Below are positions 5,916-11,656 of a DNA stretch of 11,656 bases, piece after piece (positions within the stretch are counted from its first letter, which is position 1; the number at the start of each line of letters is the position of its first letter). The translations under genes were made by a program, and so were the position numbers. The notes below the pieces were generated by a model. That model saw nothing but the letters and a program-made list of their open reading frames with translations. It had not been told where the DNA came from and did not search any database. The stretch is taken from the NCBI GenBank assembly GCA_025350345.1, contig JANXYA010000206.1:1-11656 (forward strand), given 5' to 3'. This stretch comes from Gammaproteobacteria bacterium. Its GTDB lineage: Bacteria; Pseudomonadota; Gammaproteobacteria; Steroidobacterales; Steroidobacteraceae.

Positions 5916-6626
5916 ATGCGGCAGCTACCCTTAAGCGTACGGCCGCGCGATCGGGCGCTGTTCGAGAGCTACTATGCCGGGCCGAACGCCACGGTCGTGG
6001 CGCAACTCCTGACGCTCGCGGCGCACGCCCCGCCCGGCCTGACCTGGCTGCACGGGCCGGCGGGCAGTGGCAAGACGCATCTGTTGCAGGCGATTTGTGC
6101 ACGCGCTGGCGCGGCGGCGCTGTATCTGCCGCTCAGCCAGCTCGCCTCGCTGGAGGCCGCGGCACTGGGCGAATGGCAGGGCGCGAGCTGCCTGTGCATC
6201 GACGAGCTGGCCACGGTGGCAGGAGAGCTGTCGTGGGAGCGCGAGCTGTTCGCGCTGTATCGGGATTGCGAGGAGCGGGGCGCCACGCTGGTGATGGCCG
6301 CGCGCGAAACACCGGCGCAGTTGCCCTTTGCCCTGGCGGATCTCGCCTCGCGCTGTGCCGCCGGACAGCGCCTCGGACTGCTCGCCCTCGATGAGCCGGA
6401 ACAGTGCGAAGCCCTGCGCCTGCGCGCCCGGCAGCGCGGCTTCGATCTGCCGGAGGAATCCGCCCGGTACCTGCAGCGTCGCCTGCCGCGCGATACGGCC
6501 AGCCTGTTCGCATTGCTCGATGAGCTCGACACGGCCGCCCTGGCCGCGCAGCGCCGCCTCACCGTGCCTTTCATCCGCGATGCGCTGGCGCGGCGGCTGG
6601 GCGAAACCCGTCCAGCGCCCGGCTGA
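5916..6626 (+). CDS. hda: DnaA regulatory inactivator Hda
   Basis: Hda is a DnaA-related AAA+ protein. With the DNA-loaded sliding clamp it triggers ATP hydrolysis by DnaA (RIDA) and so limits re-initiation. Its 236 residues are normal for the family. The extreme N terminus carries QLPLSV at residues 3-8, the position of the clamp-binding motif (QLSLPL in E. coli). Walker A, GPAGSGKT, is at 47-54; Walker B, CLCIDE, ends at Asp96-Glu97. The Box VII segment DLASR has Arg146 in the arginine-finger position. The C-terminal part (RARQRGFDLPEESARYL to AQRRLTVPFIRDAL) follows E. coli Hda closely. There is no DnaA domain IV DNA-binding helix-turn-helix, which excludes DnaA itself. The gene follows the phosphatidyltransferase and converges on the transglycosylase gene with only 4 bp between stop codons. 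Confidence 0.93.
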   Translation: MRQLPLSVRPRDRALFESYYAGPNATVVAQLLTLAAHAPPGLTWLHGPAGSGKTHLLQAICARAGAAALYLPLSQLASLEAAALGEWQGASCLCIDELATVAGELSWERELFALYRDCEERGATLVMAARETPAQLPFALADLASRCAAGQRLGLLALDEPEQCEALRLRARQRGFDLPEESARYLQRRLPRDTASLFALLDELDTAALAAQRRLTVPFIRDALARRLGETRPAPG

Positions 6627-6630
6627 GTCT

Positions 6631-7305
6631 TCAGCTGCGGCCCAGATCGTCGGCGCCCTTCCAGAAGCGGGTCCAGCGCGTCACGACGCGGTCCGGATAG
6701 TTGCGGTTGCTGACGCTCCCGTTGTAGCGGCCGAGCGCGCGGCGCACGTCGTTGTGCTCGGCGGCCAGGTAATGGCGCAGGATGGCGCAACCCATGCGGA
6801 TGTTCGCCTCGACACCCACGAGCTCGCGCCGCTGCATGCCGAGCCGCTCGGGCCAGAAGGGCATGACCTGCATCAGTCCGACTGCCCCGGTAGCGGAGAC
6901 CGCCCAGCGATCGAAACGACTCTCGACGTCCACGACTGCGAGCACGAGACCCGGTGGCAGGGTTGTGGCACCGGGGCGATGGGTTTCGCAATAGACCGTC
7001 CGCAGTACCGCCAGGCGTTCCTCGCGATCGGACAGATAGCCGCGCAGGCGCGGTTCCATCAGCGTGTACCACACCGCCGAGTCGTACTGATCGCCGAAGC
7101 ATTGTGCGGATTGGATCGCCTGCTGCACCACCGCGCGCAGTTCGGGGTCACGCTGCGCACCGCCGTTGCCCGCGCCCGCGGCGGGCAAAGGGGTGGGGGC
7201 GAGGAGCAGTGGCAGCAGGGCGATGGCCGCCAGCGGCCACGCCAGGGCGGGCCGCGCCGACTCAGCCCTCGAGCCGGGCGCGGATGAACGCGGCGACGGA
7301 GGCAA
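6631..7305 (-). CDS. Lytic transglycosylase, SLT/GH23-like, exported
   Basis: This is a predicted murein hydrolase that cleaves the MurNAc-GlcNAc bond to give anhydro ends, acting in the periplasm. From the chosen TTG start it has 224 residues. A hydrophobic stretch at about 21-40 ends in Ala/Gly-rich sequence, which suggests a signal peptide or anchor. The catalytic domain runs from about 115 to 215. Glu128 in VVDVESRFD is the catalytic acid, GLMQVMPF is at 143-150, and GRYNGS at 192-197 holds the conserved Tyr-Asn. There is no convincing ATG. The TTG at 7305 lies inside the 3' end of proS, has GAGGA upstream at 8 nt spacing, and supplies basic residues for the signal. A GTG at 7332, or a later CTG that removes the n-region, are alternatives. 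It is probably co-transcribed with proS. The function is clear; the exact start is not. Confidence 0.85.
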   Translation of the reverse strand: MPPSPRSSAPGSRAESARPALAWPLAAIALLPLLLAPTPLPAAGAGNGGAQRDPELRAVVQQAIQSAQCFGDQYDSAVWYTLMEPRLRGYLSDREERLAVLRTVYCETHRPGATTLPPGLVLAVVDVESRFDRWAVSATGAVGLMQVMPFWPERLGMQRRELVGVEANIRMGCAILRHYLAAEHNDVRRALGRYNGSVSNRNYPDRVVTRWTRFWKGADDLGRS

Positions 7306-8971
7306 GCGGGATGTCCTCGTTTTCCGTGGCACGCCGGTGCCGGTATTCGCAGCTCCCCGCCGCGAGGCCCCGCTCGCCCAGGACCAGGCGGTGTGGAATG
7401 CCGAGCAACTCGGCGTCGGCGAACTTGACCCCGGGCCGCGCGTCCCGATCGTCGTAGAGCACCTCGATGCCCGCGGCGCCCAGTGCCGCATACAGCGCAT
7501 CGGCGGCGGCGCGCACCTCGGCTGATTTTTGCAGATTGAGCGGAATGAGTACCACATGGAAGGGCGCGAGCGGAGTGGGCCAGATGATGCCGCGCTCATC
7601 GTGGTTCTGTTCGATCGACGCCGCCACGATGCGCGTCACACCGATGCCGTAGCAGCCCATCAGCATCGTGACCGCCTTGCCCGATTCGTCCAGCACCGCG
7701 GCGTTCATGGCGGTGCTGTACTTGCTGCCGAGCTGGAAGATATGCCCCACCTCGATGCCGCGCACGATCTGGAGCCGCCCCTGGCCCGAGGGGCTGGCGT
7801 CCCCGTCGACCACGTTGCGCAGGTCGGCGGCGGTGGGTTCCGGCAGGTCCCGTCCCCAATTCACGCCGCGCAGATGCAGATCCGGCGCATTGGCGCCGCA
7901 GACGAAATCGGAGGCGTGCAGCGCGGCGTGATCGGCATAGATGCGGCACTTCAGGCCGAGCGGACCGAGGTACCCGGCTTCCCCGCCGGTGGCGGCGCGG
8001 ATCGAGGCCGCGCCCGCCATGCGCAAGGGGCTGGCGACGCCCGGGAGCTTTTGCGCCTTTAGCGCATTGAGCTCGTGATCCCCGCGCAGCACGAGCGCCA
8101 CGGCCACACCGTCGCTTGCCTCGACCAGCAGGGTCTTGAGGCAACGCTCGGGCGGCGTCTCCAGAAAGGCACTGACCGCGGCGATGGTCTTCATGCCCGG
8201 CGTGGCCACTTGCTCCAGCGACTGGCGCGGCTGGGCACGCGCCCCGGCCGGAGGGGCCGCCGCAGCCAGCTCGACATTGGCCGCAAAGGCGTCGCTGTCG
8301 CTGATTGCGATGGCGTCCTCGCCCGAATCGGCCAGCACCTGGAATTCCTCCGAGGCGCTGCCGCCGATCGCCCCGGTGTCGGCCTGCACGACGCGGAAGT
8401 CGAGCTGCATGCGCGTGAACATGCGCGTGTAGGCCTCGCGCATTGCCGCGTAGCCCTCGCGCAGCGAAGCCTCGTGCAGGTGGAAGGAATAGGCGTCCTT
8501 CATGATGAACTCGCGGGCGCGCATTACCCCGAAGCGCGGCCGCACCTCGTCCCGGAACTTGGTCTGGATCTGGTAGAAATTGACCGGCAGCTGGCGGTAG
8601 CTGCGCAGTTCCCGCCGTGCGATGTCGGTGACGACCTCTTCGTGCGTGGGTCCGAAGACGAATTGCCGCTCGTGACGATCCAGCAGGCGCAGCAGCTCGG
8701 GCCCGTACTCGGCCCAGCGGTGCGACTCCTGCCACAGCTCGGCGGGCTGGATCGCCGGCATCAGGATCTCCAGCGCCCCGGCCCGGTTCATTTCCTCGCG
8801 CACGATGTTCTCGACCTTGCGCAGCACACGCAGCCCGAAGGGCAGCCAGCTGTAGATGCCGGCGGCGATCCGCCGGATCAGGCCGGCGCGCAGCATGAGC
8901 TGGTGGCTTAGGACCTCAGCCTCGGCGGGCGTTTCCTTGGTGGTATTGATCGGATACTGGGAAAGTCGCAT
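7262..8971 (-). CDS. proS: Prolyl-tRNA synthetase ProS, bacterial type with editing domain
   Basis: This class II synthetase charges tRNA-Pro with proline in the cytoplasm. Its 569 residues are close to the 572 of E. coli. The catalytic core holds the proline-binding GPTHEE at 107-112, motif 2 FRDEVRPRFGVMRAREF at 139-155 and motif 3 around GCYGIGVTRIVA (439-450). Between motifs 2 and 3 lies the INS editing domain (about 224-390), which clears Ala-tRNA-Pro. Lys279 falls in CLKT, exactly at the position of the essential Lys279 of E. coli. The anticodon-binding domain covers about 465-569. The start MRLSQYPINTTKE is the standard N terminus. No Shine-Dalgarno sequence is evident, and a TAGGAT -10-like box lies 31 nt upstream. 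It is divergent from pssA, and its last 44 bases overlap the proposed transglycosylase start. Confidence 0.97.
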   Translation of the reverse strand: MRLSQYPINTTKETPAEAEVLSHQLMLRAGLIRRIAAGIYSWLPFGLRVLRKVENIVREEMNRAGALEILMPAIQPAELWQESHRWAEYGPELLRLLDRHERQFVFGPTHEEVVTDIARRELRSYRQLPVNFYQIQTKFRDEVRPRFGVMRAREFIMKDAYSFHLHEASLREGYAAMREAYTRMFTRMQLDFRVVQADTGAIGGSASEEFQVLADSGEDAIAISDSDAFAANVELAAAAPPAGARAQPRQSLEQVATPGMKTIAAVSAFLETPPERCLKTLLVEASDGVAVALVLRGDHELNALKAQKLPGVASPLRMAGAASIRAATGGEAGYLGPLGLKCRIYADHAALHASDFVCGANAPDLHLRGVNWGRDLPEPTAADLRNVVDGDASPSGQGRLQIVRGIEVGHIFQLGSKYSTAMNAAVLDESGKAVTMLMGCYGIGVTRIVAASIEQNHDERGIIWPTPLAPFHVVLIPLNLQKSAEVRAAADALYAALGAAGIEVLYDDRDARPGVKFADAELLGIPHRLVLGERGLAAGSCEYRHRRATENEDIPLASVAAFIRARLEG

Positions 8972-9002
8972 GCGGGCAATTCAAGCAGTGAATGGGCCGG
9001 CA

Positions 9003-9008
9003 ATCCTA
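9003..9008 (-). promoter_or_regulatory. candidate -10 box of proS
   Basis: TAGGAT on the minus strand (4 of 6 to consensus, preceded by GC as in the mrp box) ends 31 nt before the proS ATG. The -35 region shows no clear match. It lies in the 108 bp divergent gap with pssA. Confidence 0.25.
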
Positions 9009-9040
9009 GCAGATGCGCGTGCGAGCGCTCCGCCCGCTGG

Positions 9041-9070
9041 TTGGACGCCGTGCAGGTGGACCCCTATCAT
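9041..9070 (+). promoter_or_regulatory. candidate promoter of pssA, leaderless spacing
   Basis: TTGGAC at 9041-9046 and TATCAT at 9065-9070 are separated by 18 bp, giving the best -35/-10 pair in the window. The -10 ends 9 nt before the ATG at 9080, so the transcript would begin within about 2-4 nt of the start codon. Confidence 0.45.
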
Positions 9071-9079
9071 GTCGGGCTC

Positions 9080-9856
9080 ATGAACGAACACGATCCTGTC
9101 GCGAGCGCGCGGCCACGCCGGCGCGCCATCTACCTGCTGCCCAACCTGCTGACGACGGGCTGCCTGTTTTCGGGCTTCTATGCCATCGTCGCTGCGATCG
9201 ACGGCAATTTCGAACGCGCCGGCATGGCGGTATTCGTGGCGATGCTGTTCGACGGGCTCGACGGGCGGGTGGCGCGCCTGACCAGCACCGAGAGCGCCTT
9301 CGGCAAGGAATACGACAGCCTGGCGGACATGGTGGCCTTTGGCGTGGCGCCCGCCATCGTCTCCTATCAATGGGGTGTCGCGCGCATCGCCGAGTACGGC
9401 CGCGCCTGGGGGCGGCTGGGCTGGCTGGCGGCCTTCTTCTATGCGGTGACCGCGGCGCTGCGCCTGGCGCGCTTCAACACCCGCGTGGCCACGCAGGACA
9501 AGCGCTACTTCGAGGGCCTGCCCAGTCCCTCGGCAGCGGCCGTGGTGTCCGGCTTTATCTGGGCGTCGACCGAATGGCGCGAGCCTGGACTCGTGGGCCT
9601 GATCGTCGCCTTCAGCGTGACGGCGCTCGCCGGCGCGCTGATGGTCAGTCCCTTGAGCTTTCCGAGCTTCAAGAATTTCGACCTGACGCGCCCGGTGCGC
9701 TTCGTGTGGCTGGTGATCGCGGTGCTGGTGCTCGTGGTGGTCGCGGGCGACCCCTCGCGCGCGCTGCTGCTGAGCTTCGGCTCCTACGCGCTGTTCCCAC
9801 CCCTCGCCTGGATTGTGCGCCGCCTGCGCCGCCTGCGGCGCCGGGAGCGCGCCTAG
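9080..9856 (+). CDS. pssA: CDP-diacylglycerol-serine O-phosphatidyltransferase PssA
   Basis: It makes phosphatidylserine, the precursor of phosphatidylethanolamine, from CDP-diacylglycerol and serine at the inner membrane. The complete family motif is present: Asp58, Asp61, Gly62, Ala65, Arg66, Gly75, Asp79 and Asp83. The segment LLPNLLTTGCLFSGFYA at 19-35 and the later YFEGLPSPSAAA segment are typical of the multi-membrane-spanning (type II) PssA, unlike the phospholipase D-type PssA of E. coli. Several hydrophobic membrane segments fill the rest. The C terminus is strongly basic (RRLRRLRRR), encoded by a short GC-rich tandem repeat. The protein is 258 residues from the ATG at 9080. An in-frame TTG at 9041 would add 13 residues but coincides with the proposed -35. 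It leads the pssA-udg-rimI-prfC unit, and its stop is directly followed by the next start. Confidence 0.93.
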   Translation: MNEHDPVASARPRRRAIYLLPNLLTTGCLFSGFYAIVAAIDGNFERAGMAVFVAMLFDGLDGRVARLTSTESAFGKEYDSLADMVAFGVAPAIVSYQWGVARIAEYGRAWGRLGWLAAFFYAVTAALRLARFNTRVATQDKRYFEGLPSPSAAAVVSGFIWASTEWREPGLVGLIVAFSVTALAGALMVSPLSFPSFKNFDLTRPVRFVWLVIAVLVLVVVAGDPSRALLLSFGSYALFPPLAWIVRRLRRLRRRERA

Positions 9857-10633
9857 TTGGGCCGCGATCCGCGCAGCGCGCAGTATCTGGAGGCGCTGGG
9901 GATCGAGTCCTGGGTGCTGCGGCGTCCCGCACAATCGTTGCAGGCCGCATCACCGCCGGTAGTCAACCCGCCACTGGTCGCGCCGCTGTCGCCATCGGTG
10001 GTCAAGCCGCAGTTGGTCGAGGCACGGCAGGCGAGGGTGCCGGCAGCAGCGGCGGACTGGCAGGCGCTGGCGGCCGAGGTCGCGGCCTGCGTGCGCTGCG
10101 CCCTGCACAAGGGCCGCACCCAGACGGTGTTCGGAGTCGGCGACCGGCAAGCCGAGCTGCTGGTGATCGGGGAGGCACCCGGCGCCGAGGAAGACCGCCA
10201 GGGCGAACCCTTCGTCGGTCGCTCCGGCCAGCTGCTGAACTCGATGCTGTTTGCCGCCCGCCTGCCGCGCGCCAGCGTGTACATCGCCAACATCATCAAG
10301 TGCCGGCCGCCGGACAATCGCGATCCCCTGCCCGAGGAAGCGCGCTGCTGCATGCCCTACCTGCATCGCCAGATCGACCTGCTCGGGCCCATTCTGATGC
10401 TCGCGGTCGGCCGCATCGCCGCCCAGACTCTGCTCGCGACCGACACTCCGATCGGCAAGCTGCGCGGCGCGGTGCATCGCTTTGGCACGCGGGCTACGCC
10501 CCTGATCGTCACCTACCATCCGGCCTACCTGCTGCGCAGTCCGCGCGAGAAGCGCCGCGCCTGGGACGATCTGCGCTTCGTGCGCGCTGAACTCCTGCGC
10601 CGGCGCACGGCGGCACGCGGCGGGAGCGCCTGA
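9857..10633 (+). CDS. Uracil-DNA glycosylase, family 4 (Fe-S)
   Basis: It removes uracil from DNA as the first step of base excision repair. Cys78, Cys81, Cys149 and Cys165 have the spacing of the [4Fe-4S] ligands of family 4 enzymes (Cys-x2-Cys, then two cysteines 16 apart). Motif A, GEAPGAEED, is at 105-113; GEPFVGRSGQLLN follows; the C-terminal motif HPAYLLR is at 221-227. All expected residues are present. It is 258 residues long, longer than minimal family 4 enzymes because of an N-terminal extension. This starts with a short helix ending LEALGIESWVLRR and continues in a Pro/Val/Ala-rich linker (about 25-66). The TTG at 9857 directly abuts the pssA stop codon, with GGGAG 9 nt before it; no in-frame ATG offers the usual N terminus. 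Mrp may supply its cluster (inference). Confidence 0.92.
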   Translation: MGRDPRSAQYLEALGIESWVLRRPAQSLQAASPPVVNPPLVAPLSPSVVKPQLVEARQARVPAAAADWQALAAEVAACVRCALHKGRTQTVFGVGDRQAELLVIGEAPGAEEDRQGEPFVGRSGQLLNSMLFAARLPRASVYIANIIKCRPPDNRDPLPEEARCCMPYLHRQIDLLGPILMLAVGRIAAQTLLATDTPIGKLRGAVHRFGTRATPLIVTYHPAYLLRSPREKRRAWDDLRFVRAELLRRRTAARGGSA

Positions 10634-10674
10634 GCGTCGTGGGCGCGGCGAGGGATGCCGTCGGCCTGCCGCAC

Positions 10675-11121
10675 ATGGCAGTGCGGCCGATGAGCGAGTC
10701 CGACATTGCGGCGGTCATCCAGATCGAGCAGCGTGCCTATCCGTTTCCGTGGACCGAGGGCATCCTGCGCGACTGCCTGCGCGTGGGCTACGGCTCCTGC
10801 GTGCTGGAATTGGGCGCCGCGCTGGTCGGCTACGGAGTCATCGCGAGCGGAGCCGGCGAGGCGCACCTGCTGAACGTGTGCGTGCGTGAGGAGTTTCGTG
10901 GCCGCGGTTTCGGCCGGGTGCTGATCGAGCACCTGCTCACCCTCGCCGCCGCCGGCGGGGCCACCATGGTCTTTCTCGAGGTGCGGCCGGCGAACGTCGG
11001 GGCCATCCGGCTGTACGAGGCGCTGGGATTCAGGCAGGTGGGCGTCAGGCGAGGGTACTATCAGACGCCCGCCGGCCGCGAAGATGCGCTCGTCATGCGC
11101 CGTGCCCTGGACACCCCGTGA
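10675..11121 (+). CDS. rimI: Ribosomal protein S18 alanine N-acetyltransferase RimI
   Basis: This GNAT-fold enzyme acetylates the N-terminal alanine of ribosomal protein S18 with acetyl-CoA. From the ATG at 10675 it has 148 residues, equal to E. coli RimI. The acetyl-CoA pyrophosphate loop RGRGFG is at 75-80. Glu102 (FLEVRPAN) and Tyr114 (IRLYEALGF) match the catalytic Glu103 and Tyr115 of Salmonella RimI with an offset of one. The C-terminal RRGYYQTPAGREDALVM is characteristic of RimI among GNAT proteins. The start is uncertain. A GTG at 10639, 5 bp after the glycosylase stop, gives 160 residues and tighter coupling, but neither start has a good ribosome site. Homology favours 10675. The stop overlaps the GTG start of prfC (GTGA). 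Confidence 0.92.
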   Translation: MAVRPMSESDIAAVIQIEQRAYPFPWTEGILRDCLRVGYGSCVLELGAALVGYGVIASGAGEAHLLNVCVREEFRGRGFGRVLIEHLLTLAAAGGATMVFLEVRPANVGAIRLYEALGFRQVGVRRGYYQTPAGREDALVMRRALDTP

Positions 11122-11656
11122 GCGCAGCGCTGCCCGGCCGGGTTGGGAACATCTCTTCCTTCGATCAGGAGGTCCTGCGGCGGCGCACCTTCGCGATCAT
11201 CTCGCACCCGGATGCGGGCAAGACCACGCTCACCGAGAAGCTATTGCTGTTCGGCGGTGCGATCCAGATGGCCGGCACCGTGAAAGGGCGCAAGGCCACG
11301 CGCCACGCGACTTCCGACTGGATGCGGCTCGAACAGCAGCGCGGCATTTCCATCACCAGCTCGGTGATGCAGTTTCCCTATCTCGACTACATCGTCAACC
11401 TGCTGGACACGCCAGGGCACGAGGATTTTTCCGAGGACACCTACCGCACCCTGACGGCGGTGGATTCGGCCCTGATGGTGATCGACTGCGCCAAGGGAGT
11501 CGAGCAGCGCACGATCCGCCTGATGGAGGTCTGCCGCCTGCGCGACACGCCGATCATGACCTTCGTCAACAAGCTGGACCGCGACGGGCGCGCGCCGATC
11601 GAGCTGCTCGATGAGATCGAGGCGGTGCTGAAGATCCACCCGACGCCCGTCACCTG
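11118..11656 (+). CDS. prfC: Peptide chain release factor 3 PrfC (RF3), 5' part
   Basis: RF3 is a translational GTPase that recycles RF1/RF2 from the ribosome after termination. The 179 codons in the window cover most of the GTP-binding domain, and the rest lies beyond the edge. G1, SHPDAGKTT, is at 29-37. Switch I covers about 55-72 with ATRHATSDWM. G2, RGISITSS, is at 75-82; G3, DTPGHEDF, at 97-104; G4, NKLD, at 151-154. The N-terminal FDQEVLRRRTFAIISHPDAG and the SDWMRLEQQRGISIT block distinguish RF3 from EF-G. The GTG start overlaps the rimI stop codon (GTGA). No ATG or ribosome site offers a better choice, which points to reinitiation after rimI. There is no sign of disruption in the visible part. 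Confidence 0.95.
   Translation, partial: MSAALPGRVGNISSFDQEVLRRRTFAIISHPDAGKTTLTEKLLLFGGAIQMAGTVKGRKATRHATSDWMRLEQQRGISITSSVMQFPYLDYIVNLLDTPGHEDFSEDTYRTLTAVDSALMVIDCAKGVEQRTIRLMEVCRLRDTPIMTFVNKLDRDGRAPIELLDEIEAVLKIHPTPVT

Noticed and set aside
9023..9030. 8 bp palindrome GAGCGCTC between proS and pssA, considered as an operator
   Set aside because: It is too short and too likely by chance in sequence of this GC content. There is no second copy or known regulator match.
9820..9850. GC-rich tandem repeat and possible hairpin at the end of pssA
   Set aside because: It encodes the basic Arg-rich tail, is explained by codon repetition, and has no T-run, so it is not a terminator.
9013..10590. 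525-codon plus-strand frame covering pssA and the uracil-DNA glycosylase
   Set aside because: It runs across two well-conserved genes in another frame and has the Arg/Ala/Gly-rich composition of an out-of-frame reading. No motif was found.
1..11656. A hidden mobile element, defence system, toxin-antitoxin pair or biosynthetic cluster
   Set aside because: Every stretch is filled by housekeeping genes of uniform codon use. No transposase, integrase, attachment repeats, CRISPR repeats or small toxin-like pair could be supported.

Overview
This is an ordinary-looking, GC-rich, gene-dense stretch of bacterial chromosome. It fits a gammaproteobacterium near the Xanthomonadales, Nevskiales or Steroidobacteraceae. 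The basis is the Pseudomonas/Xanthomonas-type 188-residue Dcd, the presence of Hda, and the pairings mrp-dcd, purM-purN-DUF3108 and rimI-prfC. I see no tRNA, rRNA, insertion sequence, phage gene, CRISPR array or region of foreign codon use. I did not find a candidate for a new defence, mobile or biosynthetic system. No gene-free stretch exceeds about 120 bases.

Layout: (1) 1-524 minus, 5' part of a HEAT-repeat-like gene that leaves the window, divergent from (2) the 642-2310 plus operon mrp/apbC (Fe-S carrier) and dcd (dCTP deaminase). (3) 2318-5312 minus, the four-gene unit purM-purN-DUF3108-DUF2059, giving two steps of purine synthesis followed by two exported proteins of unknown role. (4) 5353-6626 plus, a CDP-alcohol phosphatidyltransferase and hda (DnaA inactivator), divergent from purM across only 40 bp. 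(5) 6631-8971 minus, proS and a lytic transglycosylase that probably starts inside proS. (6) 9080-11656 plus, pssA, a family 4 uracil-DNA glycosylase, rimI, and the first part of prfC, which leaves the window.

Themes are nucleotide metabolism (dcd, purM, purN), genome maintenance (hda, udg), translation (proS, rimI, prfC), membrane phospholipid synthesis (two CDP-alcohol phosphotransferases), Fe-S delivery (mrp, possibly serving the Fe-S uracil-DNA glycosylase) and the cell envelope.

The most useful second-look items are modest. Several transcription-unit-leading genes lack a Shine-Dalgarno sequence and have a -10-like hexamer 8-10 nt before the start codon, which suggests leaderless transcripts. 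The phosphatidyltransferase next to hda has motifs closer to the CDP-DAG-dependent (mitochondrial-type) cardiolipin synthases than to PgsA. Two exported proteins (DUF2059 and the transglycosylase) have start sites that the obvious ATG rule would get wrong or miss.
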